9,817 nt of DNA from Clostridia bacterium (GTDB lineage Bacteria; Bacillota_A; Clostridia; Oscillospirales; Acutalibacteraceae). Shown one piece after another: positions 1-6,515 of the stretch; position 1 is the first letter of the stretch, and every line of letters starts with the position of its first letter. The stretch is taken from NCBI GenBank assembly GCA_017445685.1, contig JAFSTS010000206.1:1-9817 (forward strand), in the 5' to 3' direction. The translations under genes and the position numbers were made by a program. The notes beneath the pieces were generated by a model. It was given only the letters and a program-made list of their open reading frames with translations. It ran no database searches and was not told the origin of the DNA.

Positions 1-347
1 AGTATGCCGAGGAAGACAAGAAACGCCGTGAGGATGTTGATTTGAGAAACGGCGCGGATCAGATGGTATATCAGTGCGAAAAGCTTATCAACGAAGAAGG
101 AGACAAGTTCTCCGACGAAGATAAAGCGGCTCTCAACGAAAAGATCGACGCTCTTAAAGAAGCTCTCAAGGGCGAAGATACAAACCTCATCAAGTCCAGA
201 CAGGACGAACTTCAGGCAAAATTCTATGAAGTTTCCGAAAAGATTTATAAACAGGCTCAGGGCGCGGCTGCGGACGGCGCTGCCGACGCAAACCAGGGCG
301 CACAGGGCGACAACTTCCAGGAAGCTGACTTCACTGATGTTGACTGA
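1..347 (+). CDS. dnaK: Molecular chaperone DnaK (Hsp70), C-terminal end only
   Basis: This is the 3' end of dnaK, cut by the window edge: the frame is open from base 3 and gives 114 residues before a TGA stop at 345-347. DnaK is the ATP-driven Hsp70 that binds exposed hydrophobic peptides in the cytoplasm, working with DnaJ and GrpE. The visible part matches the helical lid of the substrate-binding domain: a charged helix (EEDKKRREDVD), then NGADQMVYQCEKLI, a GDKFSDEDKAAL segment and LKGEDTNLIK, which line up by eye with the E. coli lid. A low-complexity Ala/Gly/Asp/Gln tail follows and ends in the acidic FQEADFTDVD, the usual DnaK C-terminal type. A TTG near base 42 could be misread as a start but lies inside the lid. 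The ATPase domain and any CIRCE element lie outside the window. dnaJ follows after 21 bases, so the two are probably co-transcribed. Confidence 0.96.
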   Translation, partial: YAEEDKKRREDVDLRNGADQMVYQCEKLINEEGDKFSDEDKAALNEKIDALKEALKGEDTNLIKSRQDELQAKFYEVSEKIYKQAQGAAADGAADANQGAQGDNFQEADFTDVD

Positions 348-352
348 TAATT

Positions 353-371
353 AAGGAGTAGATTTTTCGTG
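353..371 (+). promoter_or_regulatory. Ribosome binding site and GTG start of dnaJ
   Basis: AAGGAG at 353-358 lies 10 bases ahead of a GTG at 369-371. There is no nearer ATG in frame, and the GTG gives the expected DnaJ N-terminus ([13 protein letters not shown]). The Shine-Dalgarno therefore decides in favour of this non-ATG start. I see no promoter in the short dnaK-dnaJ gap. Confidence 0.85.
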
Positions 372-1544
372 GCTGAAAAAAGAGACTATTATGAAGTGCT
401 CGGCGTTGGCAAAAACGCTTCTGAGGACGAGATAAAAAAAGCTTACAGAAAGCTTGCAAAACAGTATCACCCGGACTTGAATCCGGGTGATAAAACCGCT
501 GAAGAAAAGTTTAAAGAGGCTAACGAAGCTTACGAGGTTTTGTCCGACAGCACAAAAAAAGCAAGATATGACCAGTTCGGCCACGCAGGAGTCGATCCAA
601 ACTATGGTGCAGGCGGCGCAGGCGGAGCGGGAGGCTTCGGCGGCGGTTTCGGCGGAGGAATGGATTTTGACCTTGGCGATCTTTTCGGCAGCTTCTTCGG
701 CGGCGGCTTTGGCGGCGGCAGACAGGCTAATCCCAATGCTGCGCGCAGAGGCGAGGACTGTCAGGCTAAGATCACGATTTCCTTTGAGGAAGCGGCAAAG
801 GGCTGCAAAAAGAAGGTCGATATCAACCGAATCGAAGTTTGTCCCGAATGTAACGGTACGGGCGCAAAAAAGGGTACGAGCGTCAATACCTGCTCTGAGT
901 GCTCCGGCAGAGGTCAGGTCAATGTTCAGCAGAGAACTGCTTTCGGCGTGATCTCAACGACAAAGGTTTGCCCGAAATGCGGCGGCAAGGGAAAAACGAT
1001 CCCCAATCCGTGCGAAAAATGCCATTCAAACGGAAGGATATCCAAGCGTGTTTCAATCGACATAGATGTTCCTGCCGGAATTGACGATCGACAGATCATC
1101 AATATTCGCGGCGAGGGCAACAAGGGTGTCAACGGCGGACCTGCCGGAGATCTGAAAGTCGCTGTGTTTGTCAGACCTCACCCGTTCTTTGAAAGAGACG
1201 GCTACGATGTCTGGTGCGATATTACCGTTTCGTTTGCACAGGCGGTTCTTGGCGATTCCATTCAGGTCATGACGCTTGACGGCAAGGTAAAATATGATCT
1301 TCCTGCCGGTACTCAGCCGGGAACAGTGTTCAAGCTCAGGGGCAGGGGCATTCAGGTGCTCAATTCCAGAAGCAAGGGCGATCAGCTTGTTCGAATAAAT
1401 GTTGATGTACCCAAAAATCTGTCTGCTCACCAGCGCGACCTTATCAGAGAATTTCAGGCGGAATTTGGCGGCAGCGCAGTTCAGGCGCAGACCTACGGCG
1501 AAGACGACAACAAGAAGTCCAAGTTTGGCAAGAAGAAAAAGTAA
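369..1544 (+). CDS. dnaJ: Chaperone protein DnaJ (type I Hsp40)
   Basis: DnaJ is the cytoplasmic co-chaperone that delivers unfolded clients to DnaK and stimulates its ATPase. At 391 residues it has the normal full length and all type I domains in order. The J domain covers about residues 1-70 with HPD at 34-36. A Gly/Phe-rich linker covers about 76-120 (repeated GGFGGG units). The cysteine-rich zinc domain has C158/C161, C175/C178, C201/C204 and C215/C218, so all eight zinc-binding cysteines are present. The C-terminal client-binding and dimerisation region follows, including the usual [16 protein letters not shown] stretch near 316-331. The fourth zinc repeat reads CEKCHSNG, with Ser where the first Gly of CxxCxGxG is expected. 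The tail is very basic ([10 protein letters not shown]). The gene sits directly behind dnaK and is followed by a strong terminator, so it is the last gene of the operon. The assignment is secure. Confidence 0.98.
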   Translation: MAEKRDYYEVLGVGKNASEDEIKKAYRKLAKQYHPDLNPGDKTAEEKFKEANEAYEVLSDSTKKARYDQFGHAGVDPNYGAGGAGGAGGFGGGFGGGMDFDLGDLFGSFFGGGFGGGRQANPNAARRGEDCQAKITISFEEAAKGCKKKVDINRIEVCPECNGTGAKKGTSVNTCSECSGRGQVNVQQRTAFGVISTTKVCPKCGGKGKTIPNPCEKCHSNGRISKRVSIDIDVPAGIDDRQIINIRGEGNKGVNGGPAGDLKVAVFVRPHPFFERDGYDVWCDITVSFAQAVLGDSIQVMTLDGKVKYDLPAGTQPGTVFKLRGRGIQVLNSRSKGDQLVRINVDVPKNLSAHQRDLIREFQAEFGGSAVQAQTYGEDDNKKSKFGKKKK

Positions 1545-1595
1545 AGACTTCTGAAAAAAGCGTATAACCGCGGCTAAAAAAACATTTAACAAAAA

Positions 1596-1628
1596 TTGCA
1601 GTTTTCTTCGGAAGCTGCGATTTTTTTT
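1596..1628 (+). terminator. Rho-independent terminator after dnaJ
   Basis: A hairpin with arms TTGCAG/CTGCGA (1596-1601 and 1615-1620) continues inward through TTTC/GAAG, with one bulged T, to a stable C(TTCG)G tetraloop at 1607-1610. Eight T residues follow at 1621-1628. An A5 run at 1591-1595 can pair with the T run, so it could also work weakly on the other strand, though no minus-strand gene is seen. It closes the chaperone operon and separates it from the esterase gene. Confidence 0.9.
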
Positions 1629-1633
1629 AGATT

Positions 1634-1667
1634 TTGTATTGATTTTATAGTTTGCGTATGATAAAAT
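1634..1667 (+). promoter_or_regulatory. Probable sigma-A-type promoter of the SGNH hydrolase gene
   Basis: Two overlapping readings exist. TTGTAT (1634-1639) and TATGAT (1657-1662) are separated by 17 bases, and TTGATT (1639-1644) and TAAAAT (1662-1667) are also separated by 17. Each -10 matches consensus at five of six positions. The site lies just after the dnaJ terminator and 32 to 65 bases before the next start codon, which is where a promoter is needed. Which pair is used cannot be decided by eye. Confidence 0.6.
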
Positions 1668-1698
1668 TATCCGAAAGTTTTTTAAAGGAGCGAAAGAA

Positions 1699-2316
1699 AT
1701 GAGAGTTTTATTTCAGGGTGACAGCGTAACAGACGCCGAAAGAGACCGTTCCGATTTTTACGGTTTCGGCGACGGATATGTTAAATATGTTGTTGAAGAT
1801 TTGAAGGAAGCATATCCCAACGTTGAGTTTGTCAACCGCGGCTGCGGCGGCGACAGAACAAAGGAGCTGCTTGCAAGAATCGACAGAGATCTTGTCGAGC
1901 TTGACCCCGATATCGTTACTATCATGATCGGTATTAACGACACATGGAGAAGGTTTGACAACAACGATCCGACTTCAGCCGAGGAATTTCGCGACAGATA
2001 CGAAACCATACTTAAAACAATAAAAGAAAAAACCCATGCAAAGATCGTCATGATTGAAGCATTCTTGATCTATGGAGATATCCATCAGGAATTTCGTGAG
2101 GACTTCGATGCGAAGATCGACGAGACAAGAAAGCTTGCTATAAAATATGCCGACAAGTATATTCCGCTTAACGGACTTCTTGCAAAGGCACTTGTCGGTG
2201 AGGAAAAGCTTGAGCCGGCTCAGATAGCTTCTGACTGCATCCATCCTGCCGAAGACGGCAAGATTCTCATAGCCGATTATGTTTCCGAAGCTCTCGTAGA
2301 GCTTTTGGAAGAATAA
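1699..2316 (+). CDS. SGNH/GDSL-family hydrolase, probable cytoplasmic carbohydrate esterase
   Basis: This 205-residue protein has the four hallmark blocks of the SGNH superfamily. Block I is GDSV, with nucleophile Ser9 (MRVLFQGDSVTD). Block II is NRGCGGDRT, with oxyanion Gly48. Block III is GIND, with Asn80. Block V is SDCIHP, giving the Asp179-x-x-His182 pair that completes the triad with Ser9. There is no signal peptide or membrane segment, so it acts in the cytoplasm. The short length and the DxxHP block resemble the rhamnogalacturonan-acetylesterase-like and acetyl-xylan-esterase-like branch, suggesting removal of acetyl groups from sugars; a lysophospholipase or thioesterase role cannot be excluded. 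The start is supported by AAAGGAG at 1684-1690, 8 bases before the ATG. It has its own promoter and precedes a GH38 mannosidase by 165 bases, which favours an intracellular oligosaccharide substrate. The fold is secure; the substrate is inference. Confidence 0.9.
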   Translation: MRVLFQGDSVTDAERDRSDFYGFGDGYVKYVVEDLKEAYPNVEFVNRGCGGDRTKELLARIDRDLVELDPDIVTIMIGINDTWRRFDNNDPTSAEEFRDRYETILKTIKEKTHAKIVMIEAFLIYGDIHQEFREDFDAKIDETRKLAIKYADKYIPLNGLLAKALVGEEKLEPAQIASDCIHPAEDGKILIADYVSEALVELLEE

Positions 2317-2370
2317 TTCTTTTTCTTTGTCCGTGATTGTCCTTATAAAAACATAATTATTCTTTATATA

Positions 2371-2379
2371 TGCTATTAT
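2371..2379 (+). promoter_or_regulatory. Possible extended -10 promoter ahead of the mannosidase leader
   Basis: TGCTATTAT at 2371-2379 fits an extended -10 element (TG, one base, then a -10 hexamer with five of six consensus matches). No good -35 lies 16-18 bases upstream, which is tolerated at extended -10 promoters. Transcription would begin near 2384-2387, at or very close to the ATG of the small open frame at 2384, so that frame may be leaderless. The region is AT-rich, so chance matches are possible. Confidence 0.4.
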
Positions 2380-2383
2380 TTGT

Positions 2384-2485
2384 ATGGAAAATTGGGACAT
2401 GGTATGTGAAATTTCGGTAGATGAAAAGGCTCTTTTTGAGCAGCTTTTTTCAGTTTGGCAAAAGCCGGGGAGGCATAATTTATGA
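2384..2485 (+). CDS. Possible 33-codon leader peptide overlapping the mannosidase start
   Basis: An ATG at 2384 opens a 33-codon frame (begins MENWDMVCEISVDEK, ends QKPGRHNL). Its TGA at 2483-2485 overlaps the mannosidase ATG at 2482-2484 as ATGA, the usual geometry for translational coupling. The frame spans the whole candidate leader, including the terminator-like hairpin at 2424-2450. Against it: there is no clear Shine-Dalgarno before the ATG, and it uses codons such as GTA, AGG and GGG that the neighbouring genes use sparingly. I recognise no family. A ribosome translating it would cover the hairpin and arrive at the mannosidase ribosome binding site, so a regulatory leader peptide is the most natural reading. 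It is in a different frame from the mannosidase and is not an N-terminal extension. Confidence 0.3.
   Translation: MENWDMVCEISVDEKALFEQLFSVWQKPGRHNL
2424..2450 (+). terminator. Terminator-like hairpin in the mannosidase leader (candidate attenuator)
   Basis: AAAAG (2424-2428) pairs with CTTTT (2444-2448), and GCTC (2429-2432) pairs with GAGC (2438-2441), around a T5 loop with a two-base AG bulge on the 3' side. The 3' arm runs into a T6 stretch at 2445-2450. The stem is modest. Only 31 bases separate the T run from the mannosidase ATG, too few for a promoter plus ribosome binding site, so mannosidase transcripts must pass through it. It could be a simple end for esterase transcripts or a conditional attenuator. 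Confidence 0.45.
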
Positions 2486-5400
2486 ACAGTTTCAGCGACA
2501 AAAACTCCGAAAGGTATCAGTTGTTCGGCAGGGTTGATATTATCACTCATCACCTCAAAGACACAAGGCTTGTTATCGACGAACAGCCCCTTGGGGATTT
2601 TTATTTTGCCGAAGGGCAGCATTATAAAAATACTCTTAAAGACGCAAAATGGAGAAAGTTCGGCTCGGACGAGCGTTGGGGCGGACGAGAGGTTTACTGC
2701 ACCTTTAAGCAGAGCTTCGATGTGCCCGAACGCATGAAGGGCAGCTCTGTGTATTACCGGATAATGCCGGTTGAAAACAAGTGGGATCGTGATACACAGT
2801 TTACGGTCGAAGTAAACGGCGTGCTTGCTCAGGGCTGCGACCCGAACCATCAGGATATCAAGCTGCTTGACTGCGCCGAAGGAAACGAGCATTTTGACAT
2901 TGTCATTTACGCTTATTCAGACGACTTTTTCTACACCGGCACAAAGGTTATGAAGTCAAAACTTTGTGTTGTTGATCCCGTGACGGAAAAATTATGGTAC
3001 GATCTTTTCACTCCGCTTCTTACAGCCAAGTGCTATGACTATGATGATGACGCAAGAATACAGCTTCTCAAGCACATGAACGAAGCTGTTAATCTGCTTG
3101 AAATCGACGACCCCGATTACGAGGTTTACAAAAAATCCGCGGAAGAGTGCATGGCTTATCTTCAAAAGCATATTTACGGCAAATATACCGTCAATGCAAC
3201 AGCCTCCTGTATCGGACACACCCATATTGATGTCGCATGGCTTTGGAGAGTTCATCAGACCCGTGAAAAAGCGGGAAGATCCTTTGCTACTGTGCTGAAG
3301 CTGATGGAGGAATATCCCGAATACAAGTTCATGTCCTCACAGGCTCAGCTTTACGAATTTGTCAAAAACGACTATCCTGAGGTTTTCGAGAGGATAAAAG
3401 AAGCTGTCAAACGGGGACAGTGGGAAATCGAAGGCTCGATGTGGGTCGAGCCGGACACGAATGTTCCAAGCGGCGAATCTCTCGTCAGACAGTTCCTTAT
3501 CGGCAAAAGATTCTTCAAGGAGAATTTCGGCGTCGACACGCAAATCATGTGGGAGCCGGATACTTTTGGATATTCTCCCGTTTTGCCGCAGATCATCAGA
3601 AAGAGCGGCGCAAAATATTTCCTGACAACAAAGCTTTCATGGAACGAATTTAACCGTGTGCCTTATGACACATTTATGTGGCGCGGAATCGACGGCTCGG
3701 AGGTTCTGACCCATTTTCCGCCGGCAAGAATGTACGGTGACAAAAAGATCCTCGGAGGCTATGATAACGGCTTCCAGACAGATTACAACGCTGTTCTTGA
3801 CCCGCTTCATGTTGTCGGCGGCTGGGACAGGTATTCTCAGAAAGACCTTAACAACAATTATCTCATCACCTTCGGCTACGGTGATGGGGGCGGCGGACCG
3901 AACAGGGAAATGATCGAGTTTGGCAGAAGAATGAACAGCGGCATTTACGGCTGTCCGAAAACTGTGATCGAGCCTGCTCTTGATTTTTATAAACGCCTTG
4001 AAAAAGAGGTTTCATCAAACAGGCGTCTTCCCACATGGGTCGGCGAGCTGTATTTTGAAATGCACCGCGGAACGCTTACATCCCAGGTTGCCAACAAGAA
4101 AAACAACAGAAAAATTGAAATAGCGCTTCACAATCTTGAAGCTCTCGGAACGATTGCACATATTGAAAACGCAACTGCTTACGAAAGAGACGAGCTGACA
4201 AAAATCTGGAAAACCGTTCTTCTCAACCAGTTCCACGACATTCTTCCCGGCTCCTCTATCAGAGCTGTCTACGACGACACCGACAGAGTTTACAAAGAGC
4301 TGTTTGAAGATGTTGGCGCAAGGACTCAGCAGAAGATATCGTCGCTTATGTCAAAGATCAGAACAACGGATAATTCCATCGTTGTTTTCAACACCCTCGG
4401 CGTCAAGAGAGACGATATAGCGTTTGTTGACGCTCCGGCTTACGATTCGTTTAAAATCGTCGACGCAGACGGCGCTGAGATGAAATACCAGAAAACATAC
4501 GACGGCAAAATCTGCTTCCTTGCAAAAGGCGTGCCGGCTTACGGCTGCAAGGTATTTGAAATTGTAGAAGGCGAAAGCAGCAATTTCGGCAAAGTTTATG
4601 CCACAAACAAGGTCGCAAGAAACAAGTTCATCAAGCTAAGGTTTGACAAGAATATGCAGATTACAAGTCTTTACCACAAAGGCGCTGACAGAGAAACAGT
4701 TCTTCCCGGCGGCGCATTGAACAGGCTTGTGGCTTATGACGACAGACCGCACAACCATGAAGCGTGGGATGTCAAAGCATTCATAGATGAAAAATCATGG
4801 AATATCGACAATGTTGTCAGCAGCCGGATCATCGAAAACGGCGCTGTACGCTGCGTTTACAAAGTCGTAAGAAAGTTCAGAAGCACTCTTTTCAATCAGT
4901 ACATAATCGTCTATGCAGACAGCGAGCGTGTTGATATCATCCTCGACTTCGACTGGAAAGAGACAAGAGTTCTTCTCAGACATGAAAACGATGTTGATGT
5001 CAATTCTTCAAATGCGACTTACGATATCCAGTTCGGAAATGTCAAAAGAAATACACACGAAAATACGCTTTGGGACTTTGCTCAGTTTGAAGTTATGGGA
5101 CACAAGTGGATCGACCTGAGCGACAGCTCCTTCGGCTTCTCGCTTCTTAACGACAGCAAATATGGTCACAGCGTTAAAGATAAGGTCGTAAGAACATCGC
5201 TTTGCAGAAGCGCGATATTCCCCTGCAAAGATCAGGACAAGGAACATCAGCATATCGAGCTTTCTCTCTATGCACACGGCTGCGCTCTTGACGACTCTGA
5301 TGTCGTATGGCAGGCAAATTCTCTCAATGCTCCGCTTATAGCTGTAAATGCCGCTGAAAACAACGGCGGGATCGCCGGCGAATACGGATTTATCAGCGTG

Positions 5401-5643
5401 GATAGCAGAGAAGTTGTTGTTGACACTGTCAAGATGGCTGAGGACAGCGACGAAGCGGTCGTCCGTCTTTATGAGACCTTTAACCGCAGGACGAAATGCG
5501 TTCTCAAATTTGAGCGTCCGATAAAAAAGGCGTGCCTTGCAAACCTTCTTGAAAACGAGGAGGAGGAGCTTGAAGTCAAAAACGGCGAGATCAGGCTTTC
5601 TTTCACTCCTTACGAGATCAAAACGCTCAAACTTACCTTCTGA
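2482..5643 (+). CDS. GH38 alpha-mannosidase, cytoplasmic class II (MAN2C1-like)
   Basis: This 1053-residue enzyme is a retaining, metal-dependent alpha-mannosidase that releases terminal alpha-linked mannose from oligosaccharides. An N-terminal domain of about 240 residues leads into the GH38 catalytic domain. GHTHIDVAWLW carries the zinc ligands His248 and Asp250. MWVEPDTN contains Asp325, the expected nucleophile and metal ligand. WEPDTFGYSP contains Asp360, in the conserved segment near the acid/base. QFHDILPGSS carries the late zinc ligand His585. The middle helical domain lies near 520-600 and the C-terminal beta-rich region runs from about 640 to the end (FTPYEIKTLKLTF). No signal peptide or membrane segment is visible. 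Full length and the N-terminal domain resemble the cytosolic MAN2C1 type. GGGGAGG-like bases at 2467-2473 lie 8 bases before the ATG, which overlaps the stop of a small upstream frame. The exact linkage specificity (alpha-1,2, -1,3 or -1,6) cannot be read from sequence. The upstream esterase may prepare its substrate. Confidence 0.95.
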   Translation: MNSFSDKNSERYQLFGRVDIITHHLKDTRLVIDEQPLGDFYFAEGQHYKNTLKDAKWRKFGSDERWGGREVYCTFKQSFDVPERMKGSSVYYRIMPVENKWDRDTQFTVEVNGVLAQGCDPNHQDIKLLDCAEGNEHFDIVIYAYSDDFFYTGTKVMKSKLCVVDPVTEKLWYDLFTPLLTAKCYDYDDDARIQLLKHMNEAVNLLEIDDPDYEVYKKSAEECMAYLQKHIYGKYTVNATASCIGHTHIDVAWLWRVHQTREKAGRSFATVLKLMEEYPEYKFMSSQAQLYEFVKNDYPEVFERIKEAVKRGQWEIEGSMWVEPDTNVPSGESLVRQFLIGKRFFKENFGVDTQIMWEPDTFGYSPVLPQIIRKSGAKYFLTTKLSWNEFNRVPYDTFMWRGIDGSEVLTHFPPARMYGDKKILGGYDNGFQTDYNAVLDPLHVVGGWDRYSQKDLNNNYLITFGYGDGGGGPNREMIEFGRRMNSGIYGCPKTVIEPALDFYKRLEKEVSSNRRLPTWVGELYFEMHRGTLTSQVANKKNNRKIEIALHNLEALGTIAHIENATAYERDELTKIWKTVLLNQFHDILPGSSIRAVYDDTDRVYKELFEDVGARTQQKISSLMSKIRTTDNSIVVFNTLGVKRDDIAFVDAPAYDSFKIVDADGAEMKYQKTYDGKICFLAKGVPAYGCKVFEIVEGESSNFGKVYATNKVARNKFIKLRFDKNMQITSLYHKGADRETVLPGGALNRLVAYDDRPHNHEAWDVKAFIDEKSWNIDNVVSSRIIENGAVRCVYKVVRKFRSTLFNQYIIVYADSERVDIILDFDWKETRVLLRHENDVDVNSSNATYDIQFGNVKRNTHENTLWDFAQFEVMGHKWIDLSDSSFGFSLLNDSKYGHSVKDKVVRTSLCRSAIFPCKDQDKEHQHIELSLYAHGCALDDSDVVWQANSLNAPLIAVNAAENNGGIAGEYGFISVDSREVVVDTVKMAEDSDEAVVRLYETFNRRTKCVLKFERPIKKACLANLLENEEEELEVKNGEIRLSFTPYEIKTLKLTF

Positions 5644-5649
5644 TATAAG

Positions 5650-5678
5650 ATACAGGCTTGAAATACAGCCTGTATTTT
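5650..5678 (+). terminator. Probable terminator after the mannosidase gene
   Basis: A perfect 9-bp stem, ATACAGGCT (5650-5658) with AGCCTGTAT (5667-5675), encloses an 8-base loop and runs into TTTT (5675-5678). It starts 7 bases after the stop codon. The stem is good but the T run is short, so termination may be partial. Confidence 0.65.
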
Positions 5679-5697
5679 GCAGCTGCTTGCTGGAAAA

Positions 5698-5725
5698 AAA
5701 TTCCAATATTGTGAACATGGAATTT
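5698..5725. repeat. Inverted repeat upstream of the response-regulator promoter
   Basis: AAATTCCA (5698-5705) and TGGAATTT (5718-5725) form a perfect 8-bp inverted repeat with a 12-base spacer. Its centre lies about 60 bases before the -10 box of the regulator gene, a common place for an operator or activator site. Read on the minus strand, the hairpin is followed by seven T residues (the A run 5694-5700), so it could instead be a minus-strand terminator, but no minus-strand gene needs one. Confidence 0.45.
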
Positions 5726-5770
5726 GCCGATTATTTAAAAAAATTACACACAAAACAAATTATATCGGTC

Positions 5771-5776
5771 TATAAT
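5771..5776 (+). promoter_or_regulatory. -10 box of the two-component operon promoter
   Basis: A perfect TATAAT lies 33 bases before the regulator start codon. No hexamer 16-18 bases upstream matches TTGACA at more than about three positions; the nearest candidate, TTACAC at 5744-5749, is 21 bases away. A strong -10 with a poor -35 is typical of promoters that need an activator, and OmpR-family regulators often activate their own operon this way. Confidence 0.6.
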
Positions 5777-5808
5777 ATAACCATGAAAAATATAAGGAGG
5801 AAAATTAT

Positions 5809-6495
5809 ATGGCATCGGAAAAAGTACTTATTGTCGATGACGACAAAAATATATGCGAACTGTTGAGACTCTACCTCGAAAAAGAGGGCTTTCAGACAGT
5901 CATTGTAAACGACGGCGAAAGCGCAATAACCGTTTTCAAAGAGGAAAACCCGGATATCATGCTTCTTGACATAATGCTTCCGAGGCTTGACGGATGGCAG
6001 GTTTGCAGAGAAATACGCAAATTCTCCGACAAACCCATCATCATGATTACGGCGAAAGGCGAAACCTTCGACAAAGTTCTTGGTCTTGAGCTTGGCGCTG
6101 ACGACTATATTGCAAAGCCGTTTGAGACAAAGGAAGTTGTCGCAAGGATCAAAGCGGTCCTTCGCCGAAGCACCTCCAACCAGAATCAGAGCATAAAGGA
6201 AGTTCAGTTCGACAAGCTTTCGATCAATCTGACAAATTACGAGCTGAAAGTCGACGGCAGGCAAATCGACACTCCGCCAAAAGAGATGGAGCTTATCTTC
6301 CACCTTGCCAGCAACCCCAACAGAGTTTTCACAAGAGATCAGCTTCTTGACGAAGTGTGGGGATTTGATTATTACGGCGATTCCAGAACAGTCGATGTTC
6401 ATGTCAAAAGGCTTCGTGAAAAGCTTGAAGGCGTGTCTGACAAGTGGGAGCTTAAAACCGTCTGGGGCGTGGGATACAAGTTCGAGACAAAATAA
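5809..6495 (+). CDS. OmpR/PhoB-family response regulator
   Basis: This 228-residue cytoplasmic transcription factor is the output half of a two-component system. The receiver domain (about 4-118) has the acidic pocket Asp10-Asp12 (VDDD), the phospho-acceptor Asp54 in MLLDIMLPRLDG, the switch Thr81 in MITAKG and Lys103 in IAKPFE. A short linker (119-131) leads to an OmpR-type winged-helix DNA-binding domain (about 132-226), with the TPPKEMELIFHLASNP, FTRDQLLDEVWG and RTVDVHVKRLREKL segments and the closing VWGVGYKFE. All key residues are present. AAGGAGG at 5794-5800, 8 bases from the ATG, supports the start. The kinase gene follows after 20 bases. This type usually binds direct repeats as a dimer; candidate targets are its own promoter and that of the protease gene. 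The partner genes suggest envelope stress, but target genes cannot be proved from the protein. Confidence 0.95.
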   Translation: MASEKVLIVDDDKNICELLRLYLEKEGFQTVIVNDGESAITVFKEENPDIMLLDIMLPRLDGWQVCREIRKFSDKPIIMITAKGETFDKVLGLELGADDYIAKPFETKEVVARIKAVLRRSTSNQNQSIKEVQFDKLSINLTNYELKVDGRQIDTPPKEMELIFHLASNPNRVFTRDQLLDEVWGFDYYGDSRTVDVHVKRLREKLEGVSDKWELKTVWGVGYKFETK

Positions 6496-6515
6496 ATCGT
6501 TTTGAAGGTGTAAAA

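Noticed and set aside
610..720. Tandem DNA repeat in dnaJ (GGCGGC and similar)
   Set aside because: It encodes the normal Gly/Phe-rich linker of DnaJ and needs no other explanation.
487..951. 154-codon + strand frame inside dnaJ
   Set aside because: Overlaps the secure J, Gly/Phe and zinc domains in another frame; its Ala/Arg/Ser-rich translation is a by-product of the Gly-rich DNA.
2384..2485. The small upstream frame as a frameshifted N-terminus of the mannosidase
   Set aside because: The mannosidase ATG has its own well-spaced ribosome binding site and the protein is already of full family length, so no missing N-terminal piece is implied.
1975..2892. 305-codon open frame on the minus strand across the esterase end, the leader and the mannosidase start
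   Set aside because: It lies opposite two genes with clear catalytic motifs, has no Shine-Dalgarno before its start, and reads as no recognisable protein. Codon bias in the + strand genes leaves the antisense frame open.
5008..5718. 236-codon minus-strand frame opposite the mannosidase C-terminus
   Set aside because: Same reason: antisense to a secure gene, no family motifs, rich in Phe/Val/Ser as expected for a shadow frame.
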